From positions 558,001 to 622,000 of the forward strand of contig NZ_CP004403.1 in NCBI RefSeq assembly GCF_000730245.1: a DNA stretch of 64,000 bases, given 5' to 3'. Of the stretch, positions 54,759 through 64,000 are shown piece after piece (position 1 is the first letter of the stretch; each line of letters opens with the position of its first letter). Below the pieces are notes generated by a model. That model worked only from the letters and a program-made list of their open reading frames with translations, was not told the DNA's origin and did no database searches. This DNA is from an endosymbiont of Acanthamoeba sp. UWC8. Lineage in GTDB: Bacteria; Pseudomonadota; Alphaproteobacteria; Rickettsiales; Midichloriaceae. The position numbers and the translations under genes were made by a program.

Positions 54759-57700
54759 CTATTCACTAAAATCATGAGTAATATGTTCAGCTAGATTTAT
54801 ATATTCCTCATAAACCTGTTCCCAAATTTGCTTGTCTTTAATTTCAGGCACCGGTATTTGATAGCTGTAAAATAATTTTGCTTCCTCATATGATAGCTCA
54901 AATATTTTATCCTTAATTAAACTTGAATCCTTTTTATATTGAGGGAATAAATTAATGAATTGTTTTAAAGATGATTCATAATTTTTATTACAATCTACAG
55001 GTTGGTTATTTTTGGTTAAAGTGCATAAATTAGATTGTTTTTTAGCTTCTACCAGATTTACGAATATTTTTACCTTTGCCATCTCAACGATATTATGAAA
55101 TGAATTAACATATTGAGCAACATCATCTTGTGCTGCTTTTACATTATCGGATGAGGAATCAAAATAAAATTTATAATAATTATTTATGGTATCATAAGTA
55201 TTATCTACAAAAGCCGCGGAGTATTGCTTCAGATTCCACCAATCGCTATGATCGAGCAGATCTCTTAAATTAGGAGCCTTTTCTAAATTAAAGCTATTAT
55301 TATTTTCTAAATGGCTCTGCTTTTCCAATACCTCCAATTTCTCATAAATTGTATGCATTTTTTCCACATGCCTCATGAATTTGAGTTTAGAAACGAATTC
55401 TTTATCTGTTTCATCCAGCGTATTAAGATCAAAGCTTTCTAAATATTCTATGTTGCTTAACTTTTTATTAAGTTCGGCGGTATTGAAAACTATATCTTTA
55501 AATAGCAAATTAGTATGGTGTTCAACACTTTCCTCAGTAAGAACCCGGGAGCTTTTTAAGTTTTCATATTGATGTTTAATACCGAAAAGTTCTTTTACCT
55601 TATATAATAGTGATTCTTGTTCAATATATTCATTGCCGTTTCGGTCAACTTTAATTCCAAAGAACTCTTTAGTTTCTTCGATCAAGTTAATATTAATACC
55701 GGAAAACCCCGTTTCATATTCATCTATAATTTGTCTACCTTGCTTGTCAATAAACTCCATTATTGCCGGGGATATCTTTTCCAGGGCATCAGAAAGAAAT
55801 AGGACAAATTTCTCATCAATAATTTTAGTATATTTATCCGGAAGATTCTTCAATAATTCCGCCTGATACTCAAAAACTTCTTTCATTACTTTTTCTAAAG
55901 TTTGATGAAGTTTTTCAGGATCTATACTTTCATCAGCAGGCAAATAATAATGCAACCTATCAATCGCTTCCAGCTTAAATGCTCTCAGTTCATTGCTTAT
56001 ATCCTGCTTAAGGGCTTCATTGATTTGATTCAATTGCTTGCCTATAATTGCCCCAATCATTTCGGAAGATAATTCAGTAACTTTTAATATAATACCAGCT
56101 CTTGCATCATTTGCGGAAGCTTCTATATTTTTTTCAATAATACTAATTTGCTCCCGGGCTCCTTCTTCAAATATATTTATGTGGTTTTTTATTTTTGCTT
56201 TTATTTTATCAGCAAAATTAAACTTTAAAATCGGATGGATGTGCTTTGCTTCATAGGCATCAAATTTGTTAATTATTTCAGTGCTTTTCTTACCTAGCAT
56301 AACAGGTTGAAATTTAAAAATTTTTGAGAAAGCAGCTAGTTTATTATGATTAAGCTTTATAGTAATAGCATCTTCTCGATCAGTATTAATAAAGCCCTGC
56401 TTAGTTATAAGGCTATTTAATTTTTCAAAGCTTTTTTCTTTAATTGCATCTAACTCTTCCATTAAAGCGGAATCTATATTTCCACTTACCTTTTTACTCC
56501 ATGATATCCCTTTGCTAAATTTTTTACCTGAAAGCAGTTCTGCGGATGCTTCTCCGGTAAGAATTCCTTTTATTATATCTAATCCTGTATTAATACTATC
56601 TACAACAGTAGTAAACGGGTACCACTCCCCTTGTTTGCTAAATAGCTTATCTTGAATTCGCTCCCCATATGCAAAGAAATCATAATTACTATACTTATTA
56701 CTTATCTCTTCTACTTGTTTTTGAAATAAAACTTCATTCGCATTTTTTTCTAAGCTCAGCTTATTTTCTTTCAATATATCGGTTACTTTTTTAAATATCT
56801 TGTCACCTTTAAATTTAGCGCTCCACAAGCTCAGCTGCTTAATAACCTCTTCTTTCTCCTTAAGTTCCTTTTCAAGAATACTACTTTTTACACTTTTATT
56901 ATCATTTTGTTTTGCCGGCAGCTTATTTATTTTTTCTATAAGTTTCTCTCTAAGCTTAGTTTCCGAATCGATAAGTTGACTAACATATTTCTGATTACTA
57001 AGCTTTTCAGCTATAGAGTTATTTTTTTCAAGTTTTACTTCGAATATATAGCCTTTAACTAAAGTCAGGATATTATCTTCATTTCCGATTCCCTTGGTAT
57101 CAAAGCGGTTATTCAATTCTTTATAGACATCTTTTGTAATCTCATCTATTTCGCTTTCTCTACTTATTATCTCCTGCTCTATCAACTCTTTTGCCTGCTT
57201 CACACTTTTTATTTTATTTTCAGGGTTTATAAATTCACTTTTTAATTGGCTCTCCACCTCTTCTTTAAAGTTTTTAATAACATTCTTCATTTCCTCAGAG
57301 TGAAAGGAAGACTCATTCTTATTTTTCATTAAATTATAAGATATTTCTCTTAGAAGTTGCCCTTGTTTAGCTGAATCAATCGTATTTAATACTCCGATCG
57401 CTTCTGCGGTCAGTGATTGCAGCTCTTTCTTTCTTAACCCTGCTGCTGCAATAAGTTTATTAAGCTCTATCTCGAAGTTTAATGGCGGTAGAATCTCTTC
57501 GACATTTGCCTCGGTTAATTTATTAATTTCATTTATTTGAAAAGAATTAAAGCTATTTATTTTTAAAAAATCATTCAGTTTATCCTCCCATTGCATAACT
57601 TCAACAAGTTGCTTGTTAGAGTCTTTAATTAGAGAATTAATTAAATTTTCTACTACTTTTAATTCCTTGTTATGCGCCTTATTTAATAGTTCAGCTAATC

Positions 57701-58307
57701 CGGTTTCCAAAACATCAAGTTTTTCAAAATGTAAAATACCTTCCTTTATTATCTTACTAAAATTACTTGTTATGGATTTTAATACATCTTCTTTTTTACT
57801 ATCCATTAGATTTAAAAATTGCTTTAAGTCACCAATCTCTTTGGCTTTATCTTCTTTTTGTTTATTCAGGTTATTTAATTTTTCTTTCCATTCTTTGAGG
57901 CTGTTTAATTTATATTTGTTGAAAGCATTGTTTTTCAAAGAGGAAGCGGCATAGCCGCTAATTATGTCTAAAAACTTAGGATCAAGCATTAAGCTCAATA
58001 CTTTAAAATCTTGCATTGCTTCATGATTATTATATTTTCCTTCCCCCAGCGCTTGAAAGCTAAAATTTTCTATTTGGAATAGCTGCTTAGCTTTATCTGG
58101 GCTTACCCCTATATCCTGTAGCATTTTCATAACCAGAGATTTATTCACCGAAGAAACTTCAGGTAAAAAATCCGTCTCCACCTTATCAGCTGATGCAATG
58201 TGTTTTGATTCATTAATTACAAAGTTAAGTTCATTTAAAAGATTTTTTATATTTTCCTGATATTCTTTGACTATTAATTTACCCATAAAACACCGTTTAT
58301 TAAACAT
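54759..58307 (-). CDS. Very large coiled-coil protein of unknown function
   Basis: An 1182-residue Lys/Glu/Asn/Ile-rich protein, predicted almost wholly helical with long heptad stretches (NLNKQKEDKAKEIGDLKQFL, EKELKEKEEVIKQLSLWSAKF, LIEKINKLPAKQNDN). There is no signal peptide and no membrane segment. Cysteine is almost absent except near the C-terminus (SNLCTLTKNNQPVDCNKNY). No domain is recognised. The start may be ATG 58307 or the ATG 21 bp downstream (MGKLIVKEYQENI). A secreted structural or host-directed role is a guess. Neighbouring 58369-58746 is in the same orientation. Confidence 0.6.
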   Translation of the reverse strand: MFNKRCFMGKLIVKEYQENIKNLLNELNFVINESKHIASADKVETDFLPEVSSVNKSLVMKMLQDIGVSPDKAKQLFQIENFSFQALGEGKYNNHEAMQDFKVLSLMLDPKFLDIISGYAASSLKNNAFNKYKLNSLKEWKEKLNNLNKQKEDKAKEIGDLKQFLNLMDSKKEDVLKSITSNFSKIIKEGILHFEKLDVLETGLAELLNKAHNKELKVVENLINSLIKDSNKQLVEVMQWEDKLNDFLKINSFNSFQINEINKLTEANVEEILPPLNFEIELNKLIAAAGLRKKELQSLTAEAIGVLNTIDSAKQGQLLREISYNLMKNKNESSFHSEEMKNVIKNFKEEVESQLKSEFINPENKIKSVKQAKELIEQEIISRESEIDEITKDVYKELNNRFDTKGIGNEDNILTLVKGYIFEVKLEKNNSIAEKLSNQKYVSQLIDSETKLREKLIEKINKLPAKQNDNKSVKSSILEKELKEKEEVIKQLSLWSAKFKGDKIFKKVTDILKENKLSLEKNANEVLFQKQVEEISNKYSNYDFFAYGERIQDKLFSKQGEWYPFTTVVDSINTGLDIIKGILTGEASAELLSGKKFSKGISWSKKVSGNIDSALMEELDAIKEKSFEKLNSLITKQGFINTDREDAITIKLNHNKLAAFSKIFKFQPVMLGKKSTEIINKFDAYEAKHIHPILKFNFADKIKAKIKNHINIFEEGAREQISIIEKNIEASANDARAGIILKVTELSSEMIGAIIGKQLNQINEALKQDISNELRAFKLEAIDRLHYYLPADESIDPEKLHQTLEKVMKEVFEYQAELLKNLPDKYTKIIDEKFVLFLSDALEKISPAIMEFIDKQGRQIIDEYETGFSGININLIEETKEFFGIKVDRNGNEYIEQESLLYKVKELFGIKHQYENLKSSRVLTEESVEHHTNLLFKDIVFNTAELNKKLSNIEYLESFDLNTLDETDKEFVSKLKFMRHVEKMHTIYEKLEVLEKQSHLENNNSFNLEKAPNLRDLLDHSDWWNLKQYSAAFVDNTYDTINNYYKFYFDSSSDNVKAAQDDVAQYVNSFHNIVEMAKVKIFVNLVEAKKQSNLCTLTKNNQPVDCNKNYESSLKQFINLFPQYKKDSSLIKDKIFELSYEEAKLFYSYQIPVPEIKDKQIWEQVYEEYINLAEHITHDFSE

Positions 58308-58368
58308 ATACCTTTAATATATTTAATAGTAACATATATTTAATAAATAATAATTAATAAATGAGATA

Positions 58369-58746
58369 TTAATAAAAAATACTATGAGTTAAATTTATAG
58401 TATAGTTTAATGTATCATCAATTAAATCATTCGTTTGGTCTATTTTTTCGGCCAGGTACTCAAGGCTCTCTTCCGCTAAATATAAAGCGCCGCTTGTAGT
58501 ATAGCTTAATAGCCCTAAAACGGAAATTATTGCCATATTTTTTACTTCAGGTGCTCTTATTGCTTTCCCGTCTTGTAACTGGTTTTGGCTGTTAATGCAA
58601 ATAGCTCCATAAGTTAATGCTATCCCATTTACTATATAGCCCATATTCATTATTTTATTTGAAAAAAAAGCTAACCAGTTTGCACTATTTTTTAGTGAAG
58701 TACTCGCTGATACAAAGATCTTCATACTGGCATTTATATCTAACAT
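58369..58746 (-). CDS. Unknown small membrane protein upstream of the coiled-coil protein
   Basis: A 125-residue protein with two hydrophobic stretches (ANWLAFFSNKIMNMGYIVNG and MAIISVLGLLSYTTSGALYL) separated by a hydrophilic loop, and an acidic helical tail (LEYLAEKIDQTNDLIDDTLN). No family is recognised. It lies 61 bp upstream of the 1182-residue gene on the same strand, so the two may be co-expressed. Confidence 0.5.
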   Translation of the reverse strand: MLDINASMKIFVSASTSLKNSANWLAFFSNKIMNMGYIVNGIALTYGAICINSQNQLQDGKAIRAPEVKNMAIISVLGLLSYTTSGALYLAEESLEYLAEKIDQTNDLIDDTLNYTINLTHSIFY

Positions 58747-58940
58747 TCTTATTATATTAATATATTATAAAATTATTATTTATCAATTTAATATTTATTC
58801 TTATTCTTAAGTAAAATAAGTGTATAAATAGCCATTATACCTTTGTCCACATTAAAACCCCTTTAAAATCACTTTTCTAAAAACTTGTAAATAAGTTAAA
58901 AATTTATAAGTTAGTTCAAAAATAATTCCGGGAGTAAAAA

Positions 58941-59204
58941 ATGGTAAAAGATACAAAAGACGGAAGAGTTGAAGGCGGGAAAAAAACTAGCGAGGGTGGC
59001 AGGGGTGATCCTGAAAAAGCAAGCCCTGCTGCCGTTGAGCGTTATCTTAAAGGGATTCATTATCCTGCCGGCAAAGCGGATCTTGAAAAAACTGCTAAGG
59101 AAAACGGGGCTCCCTCAGATGTATTAAGTGTTTTAAGCCGCTTTGATGATAAAGAGTACAAAAGCCCGATTGATATTGCAAAAGAAGTGGGCAACGTTGA
59201 ATAA
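58941..59204 (+). CDS. DUF2795 small acidic-basic protein
   Basis: An 87-residue protein. The first 30 residues are charged and disordered (KDTKDGRVEGGKKTSEGGRG). The rest matches DUF2795: AAVERYLKGIHYPAGKADLEKTAKENGAPSDVLSVLSRFDDKEYKSPIDIAKEVG. The family is common in environmental bacteria; the function is not settled. A GGGAG sits seven bases before the ATG. It lies upstream of tRNA-fMet on the same strand. Confidence 0.82.
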   Translation: MVKDTKDGRVEGGKKTSEGGRGDPEKASPAAVERYLKGIHYPAGKADLEKTAKENGAPSDVLSVLSRFDDKEYKSPIDIAKEVGNVE

Positions 59205-59299
59205 AAAATAATTTAGCTAAATTATTTTGACTAAATATTTTTATCAAAGCTTGCATAATTGAAAACAATAGAGTATATTATGTTTTCAATTATATTTGA

Positions 59300-59376
<77 letters not shown>

Positions 59377-59462
59377 AATATTTCCCAGTGTTTCAGCGTT
59401 TTTATAAAATCATAAAACTTTCCGGGGATACCTTGGGGAAACTTTGTGATTGCAATATTTAA

Positions 59463-60010
59463 AGAAAATTATACAATTTCATTTTTCACTTTTAGAAAAT
59501 CTTCAGTAAAGGTTTATTTTAAAATTTAAAGTAAAATTGACTAAGGATGGAAAATAATTTTTTGCTGTTGTAAAAATTAGCAGAGTGCACGCTATTTCTT
59601 TTCCCCCACTTCAAACCCTGATTGCTCCTTAAGTGTAGCCGTGTACCCAATATGTTAAGGAGAACTCTTTTATCTTGCCTTAAAGACTAATATATACTCC
59701 CCCGCCTCTTACCTTATCAATGCCCTTACACCCTTTTGTTAAAGTTATTTGTTATATACAAGAAGTTGTATGATCTTTTAGCTTAAAAAAATAGACTCTT
59801 AACTAGTAATAAATGTTTTATGGTAAGCTTTTTTATTTGGTTTTTCACAACATTAAACTGAGCTTTATTTATTCTATATATAAAATAAACTAAGTACCCT
59901 TGCTTTTACCATGAAAGTTACCCTATTCAACTTATCTACTATAATTCTTTACCTGATAGGGAGTTAACATTGAAGACTAATTAAATAATTTTTTATTTGG
60001 AATATCAGCT
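59463..60010. other. Intergenic region with possible gene debris
   Basis: A 548-bp gap between tRNA-fMet and the ankyrin gene. On the minus strand a short piece (about 59592-59655) reads GYTATLKEQSGFEVGEKK and then a stop. It looks like the C-terminus of a real protein, with stops just upstream; I cannot name the family. Nothing else is supported. Confidence 0.35.
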
Positions 60011-63000
60011 TTATTTACCTCTTTGAGAAGTATTACTGCATTGTGTCTCAAACCTTCTGTTTACAGAAAAAGTTGAGAATTGAGAAGAGCTTACTCTTTG
60101 CTCTTCTATTTCCATGTTATCCAGGCTAACTAATTCTGTTTCCAAATGATCTCTGGTTCGGAACAAATGGTTTTTTAAAATTACTGTTATTGTTTTATGT
60201 GTTGCTTGTACAGCTTCCTTAATTTTTTCTACATCCTCTTCTTCACAGAAAATACCCTCTTCTATTACAGGAGGATTTATAGATTCGGGATCAAGTTCTT
60301 TAATCTCTTCTATACTTTTGAAGAATAATGGATTCCCCTTTTTGAAAGCCTCTTTTAGTACTGTTTTTAAACCTATTATATTTCTCTTTTTGTCGCCCCA
60401 ACCTTTATCTATACCTTCTTCTATTGAAAATTCTTCAATCATAACCATATTATTAGCCCATGTTTGATCTGCACAATGTGATTGTGACACTATTGGTTGT
60501 CTTATAAGTTTCAAATCATCCATTGAAGGAGAACCTCCTGCTTTAAAATCTGAGCTGAATTGAATAAACCCTTTACCATTTCTAGTACATCTATCAGGTA
60601 TAGTTGTTATAATAGGGTTTTTATCACTAAATATAATTGCTATATTAGACCTGCTTTTTATTATGTTTCTTAATAAATGAACTGATTCCATATCACCTTT
60701 TTGTCTGCCAGCATTGTCCTCCGCCACAAATGATTCCGGCAATGTCGACTCGTTATTAGATAGTAATACACAAGTATTGGGTTCAGGATAATATACTCTA
60801 CAAGGAAGGATTTTTGCTACAGCTATTCTAATCGCTCTATCAAGCTGGCTTATAAAGCTTAAAGCTGGCATCATTTCTTTTGTCTCTTGGTTTATATTAA
60901 TCGGCAAATCTTCTAGCCTAGAAGGGAACTCATAACCTGTTGTCATAATTGTAGGTAATGAAGTTGATTCCATGTATATTTGATCATATGCTGTATATAT
61001 ATTATTAAAGCTTACAACATCAATATCAATGAAACTAAAATAGATAGGTGCGTTAGGAGCAATTTCTCTAAAATATTTTACATAGTTTTTAGTATTTTCA
61101 TGAATTCTTAATCTCTCTCTTAGAGCTTGATATGGTACTTTATGCTTTATTCCATCTTCATTTATAGTTCTAAAAGATTCAGCTTTTTCTTCATCATACC
61201 TTTTGAGTTGTTTATAGAAGCTTCTTACTATATGGTATACTACAGGCTTACCATTACTATCATACCAATGAAAATCCCAAAACATCCCAAATTTCTCATG
61301 AGATATTTCACTGCCTACCTGTATGCTCATTTCTCTAAATAGGCAGTGATTTCTTCTCGTACTCAAAGAGCGAGGTCTATTTAAAGCAAAGCTGACAGCA
61401 AAGCGGTTTTGATTAGATTCATTAGGGTCATTAAATGCTTGTTCAGCAAGTTTTTGCAAAAATGGTTCTATAACTGTACTTTTTGGATATTTATCAGATA
61501 ATAAGTCATGTTCTTTAATCCTCTCTTTTTTAATAGGAACATTTCCTCTTAAAAGTGTACCTGCCGATGCATCTTCTAATTTGTCCTGAATTTGATTTTT
61601 TGGTAAAGTTTTAATTGCTCTATATGGCATAGTCTCAAGATTTCCAGGATTGAAATTAAACATTTCTTCGGTAAATTCTCCATCTAATTCTTCATCTGAA
61701 GAAAGCTCTTCTAAATCTTCCTCATGGTAAGGTACATATGCTATTGTATTTATTAGGTAATTAGGTTTCTCCTTTTTTAGATTAGCAACTGTGGAGGTAG
61801 GTGTATCACTAGCCAATAATGTGTCTTTATTTTGTTTATTTTTTAAAACCTCTCTTATTTCATCACTAATCTTTGCTCCAGCCTTAATTAATATTTCAAA
61901 AATTTTATTATAATTTTTTTCATAAGCGTATATTAAGGCTGTTTTACCAAACGCATCTTGCTCATTCAACGCAGCACCAGCTATAATTAGTTGATTAATA
62001 ATTTTTAGACGACCGAATCTAACAGCTTCGATTAAAGGAGTGGTGTTATTAATTTGTTCATTGATATTTACTATCTTTGCAATAAGGAGTTGCGCGATAT
62101 TTTCTAGATCGTTTTCTATTGCATACATTAAAGCATTAAGTTTTGTTTCATCATCTGCTTTAGCTATTATTAGTTCGACTAGACTATTGTTTGCGTTATT
62201 TTGCATAGCATAAATTAATGCTGTATAATTCTTTTCATCCGATATATTTACATCTGCTCCCTCCTCAATATATATTTTTGCTATGCTAAAATGATCATTT
62301 TCAAGAGCAAGCATTAGTGCAGTCCATTTGTCCTCATTTTGCAAATCTAGATTAGCTGAATGGGTAATAAGAGTTTGTGTTATTTCTCTACCAATTTTCA
62401 TATTATCACAATTTGAAATAAGCATTAAAGCAGTATTTCCATAATGATCTTGTAGGTTAGGATTTGCTTTAGCATTAAGAAGATCTCCAACTATTTGTAT
62501 ATAGCCTTTTTCAGCAGCAAGCATTAAAGCAGTTCTACCCTCATCATCTTGATAATTAACATTGGCCTCAGCACTGATTAGTTTATTTACTATATCTTCA
62601 TGACCATTGTCGGCTGCTAAAATTAAAGCAGTGTTACCATTATGGTCTGTAATTTCTACATTTGCTCCATATCCAAGTAATATTGATAAAGCCTCACAGC
62701 ACCCATATTGTGCGGCAACCGTTAAAGCAGTTTCTTCATTACTAGGAAAGTTCACATCGGCTCCTTTAGCAATTAAAAACTCAATTGCTTCTGTAAAATT
62801 CAAGCGTGCTGCACGGGTTAAAACGGTAAAACTTTCATGTTCTTCATCATAATATATATTATGTAATTCTTTATATCCAGCTTCAAATATAAGTTTAACT
62901 GTACCAATTTCTCCGGAAAGAATAGCTGAAATAAAAGCATCATCGCCTAGCTTATTTATAATATTAATATCAATATCAGGTTTATATTTAAACAGCATTT

Positions 63001-63289
63001 CAACTGCTTTAGTGTTTCCTTTCCTTGCAGCAATTATTAAAGTTGTGTCACCGTCTCTATTCTGAATGTTAATATTGGTATCATTCTTTTTAAGTATTTC
63101 TACAAACAAACTTAATTTTGGTACAGTACTATCAAGAATTAGCATTAAGGGGGTCCAACCTTTAGAGTCTTGTTTATTAGTATCTGCATTTTTGATAATT
63201 TTCTTAGCTTTAACCCAATTTTCTTCCTTAATAGCATCTATGAGCAATCGACTATTGTCGTGGTCTTTTGAAATTAACTTTCTTTTCAT
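60011..63289 (-). CDS. Ankyrin-repeat protein with a large unidentified C-terminal domain (GT-like DxD motif)
   Basis: A 1092-residue protein. Residues about 40-475 hold around 13 ankyrin repeats (NGNTALILAADNGHEDIVNK, EGRTALMLAAEKGYIQIVGD). A linker follows. Residues about 580-1000 form a second region: FGMFWDFHWYDSNGKPVVYH, YFSFIDIDVVSFNNIYTAYD (DID at ~753, as in DxD glycosyltransferases), LPTIMTTGYEFPSR, LDRAIRIAVAKI, CRVYYPEPNTCVLLS and FIQFSSDFKAGG. The exact family is unknown to me. Ankyrin proteins of intracellular symbionts are often secreted effectors. No signal peptide. Effector and transferase roles are inference. Confidence 0.7.
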   Translation of the reverse strand: MKRKLISKDHDNSRLLIDAIKEENWVKAKKIIKNADTNKQDSKGWTPLMLILDSTVPKLSLFVEILKKNDTNINIQNRDGDTTLIIAARKGNTKAVEMLFKYKPDIDINIINKLGDDAFISAILSGEIGTVKLIFEAGYKELHNIYYDEEHESFTVLTRAARLNFTEAIEFLIAKGADVNFPSNEETALTVAAQYGCCEALSILLGYGANVEITDHNGNTALILAADNGHEDIVNKLISAEANVNYQDDEGRTALMLAAEKGYIQIVGDLLNAKANPNLQDHYGNTALMLISNCDNMKIGREITQTLITHSANLDLQNEDKWTALMLALENDHFSIAKIYIEEGADVNISDEKNYTALIYAMQNNANNSLVELIIAKADDETKLNALMYAIENDLENIAQLLIAKIVNINEQINNTTPLIEAVRFGRLKIINQLIIAGAALNEQDAFGKTALIYAYEKNYNKIFEILIKAGAKISDEIREVLKNKQNKDTLLASDTPTSTVANLKKEKPNYLINTIAYVPYHEEDLEELSSDEELDGEFTEEMFNFNPGNLETMPYRAIKTLPKNQIQDKLEDASAGTLLRGNVPIKKERIKEHDLLSDKYPKSTVIEPFLQKLAEQAFNDPNESNQNRFAVSFALNRPRSLSTRRNHCLFREMSIQVGSEISHEKFGMFWDFHWYDSNGKPVVYHIVRSFYKQLKRYDEEKAESFRTINEDGIKHKVPYQALRERLRIHENTKNYVKYFREIAPNAPIYFSFIDIDVVSFNNIYTAYDQIYMESTSLPTIMTTGYEFPSRLEDLPININQETKEMMPALSFISQLDRAIRIAVAKILPCRVYYPEPNTCVLLSNNESTLPESFVAEDNAGRQKGDMESVHLLRNIIKSRSNIAIIFSDKNPIITTIPDRCTRNGKGFIQFSSDFKAGGSPSMDDLKLIRQPIVSQSHCADQTWANNMVMIEEFSIEEGIDKGWGDKKRNIIGLKTVLKEAFKKGNPLFFKSIEEIKELDPESINPPVIEEGIFCEEEDVEKIKEAVQATHKTITVILKNHLFRTRDHLETELVSLDNMEIEEQRVSSSQFSTFSVNRRFETQCSNTSQRGK

Positions 63290-63821
63290 CTTATATACTC
63301 CTAGCTATAGGCATATTTTATGCCCAAGATAATTATAATGTTTCTAACTAAAAAGGATTATAATACACCTTGGTTTTATGCATGTTAAGTTGTATGGTTT
63401 GACTGTTAAGAATAATTAATTATGTTTCTACTCATTCACTGAATTTGGCTTTTCTGGTAAATGAGGATATAATTTTATTGCAGTATAGAGCTAATTAAAC
63501 TCTCTAAAAGAGTAATGGGGTTTTTATTAATATAATATTATATGGATAAATAAAATTTCTCTTGTTAAAGTCGTTTTTATTATAAATTTAATATGTTGTA
63601 AGTATTCTTAGCCTAAAACCAAAGGCATTAGTTGGTTACAATGGCTTTATATTAAATTTCTTTTATTTAGCTTTCTCTATCAATATGTTGATCTTCTTAT
63701 ATTGCCAATTTCTTTGTTTCCAGGGTTCTGCAATCATCTCAAGTAATTGCCCTACTTTCGGGAAATACGGCTTTGTTGCCTAAATCAGAGGTAAACAATA
63801 TTTTACCCTTTACCCTGTTAT
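63290..63821. other. Intergenic region with an unassigned protein fragment
   Basis: A 532-bp gap between the ankyrin gene and the transposase fragment. On the minus strand 63663-63776 is open: it reads ATKPYFPKVGQLLEMIAEPW and ends in KKINILIEKAK, 38 residues following a stop. It looks like a C-terminal fragment of an unknown protein, perhaps element-borne. On the plus strand near 63768-63790 is a short sequence resembling one beside the Rpn fragment at 30834-30862. No intact gene is present. Confidence 0.35.
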
Positions 63822-64000
63822 TTAAGAGAGTTTTACCGATTGAGGCCTACCTAGGATAGTCATTTTGTTAAGCATATGGCAACCAAGTAATGTTTCTGCA
63901 TCTTGATTGTCCCATTTTCTAGATCTTAGTTTTGCACCTATAATGCTTTTGTACCGGTAAAATGCATTCTCTACAATTTCTCTTCTTCCATACTCGTTTT
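63822..64000 (-). mobile_element. IS5-type transposase, C-terminal part (cut by window edge)
   Basis: The minus-strand frame entering from the right edge reads EYGRREIVENAFYRYKSIIG, then AKLRSRKWDNQDAETLLGCHMLNKM and ends TILGRPQSVKLS at 63822. YGRRxxVEnxFxRYKxxxGxxLR followed by E-x-x-x-x-C-x-xLN is the typical DDE C-terminus of IS5-family transposases. The upstream part is outside the window, so element integrity and ends cannot be judged. Confidence 0.85.

Overview
The window is AT-rich, densely coded DNA from an alphaproteobacterium, most probably a Rickettsiales-type intracellular symbiont (a Midichloriaceae or Jidaibacter-like lineage is the best guess, by inference from gene content). 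Grounds: a decayed alphaproteobacterial gene transfer agent (GTA) structural cluster, nuoJ-K-L-M-N detached from nuoA-I, an orphan CobT, a ribH-nusB pair, CcoS, DUF2335 and DUF1640-like proteins, a large ankyrin protein, Rpn-type and IS5-type debris and short MITE-like repeats.

Layout. 1-4.4 kb: 5' end of a Bcp peroxiredoxin, an O-antigen ligase-like protein, a DCC-family protein and two unknown envelope proteins. 4.6-16.3 kb: GTA/phage head-tail genes on the minus strand in canonical order (portal, prohead protease, HK97 capsid, connector, head closure, DUF3168, a frameshifted major tail protein, then DUF2460 and DUF2163). Where the tape-measure protein would be expected there is a cassette of unknown proteins, including a 927-residue proline-rich membrane protein. 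Two plus-strand genes and a tRNA-Val also interrupt the cluster. 16.4-29.8 kb: CobT, NhaA, a coiled-coil protein, an RND efflux pair, tRNA-Arg, DUF2335, and an M16 peptidase/quinone reductase/PAS-sensor operon in which the sensor ends before any kinase domain. 30-41.9 kb: GNAT acetyltransferase, Rpn fragment, MaeB, ferredoxin, tRNA-Leu, a divergent RibH, NusB, CcoS, RecO, an EamA transporter, HU, gamma-carbonic anhydrase, TopA and a Xer recombinase. 42-50.2 kb: a small Ser-rich exported protein, a second MITE copy, TsaC, zf-CHCC, BirA and nuoN-M-L-K-J. 50.4-64 kb: an accessory region with a paralogous pair of unknown proteins (one frameshifted), LpoA/RsmI, an 1182-residue coiled-coil protein, DUF2795, initiator tRNA, an ankyrin protein with an unidentified C-terminal domain, and the C-terminus of an IS5-type transposase.

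Together the conserved genes show an aerobic, respiring organism (complex I membrane arm, cbb3 oxidase assembly, ferredoxin, malic enzyme). The accessory genes look like host-interaction factors and mobile-element debris. The most distinctive locus is the GTA cluster, where head and connector genes persist while the tape-measure region is occupied by an effector-like cassette.
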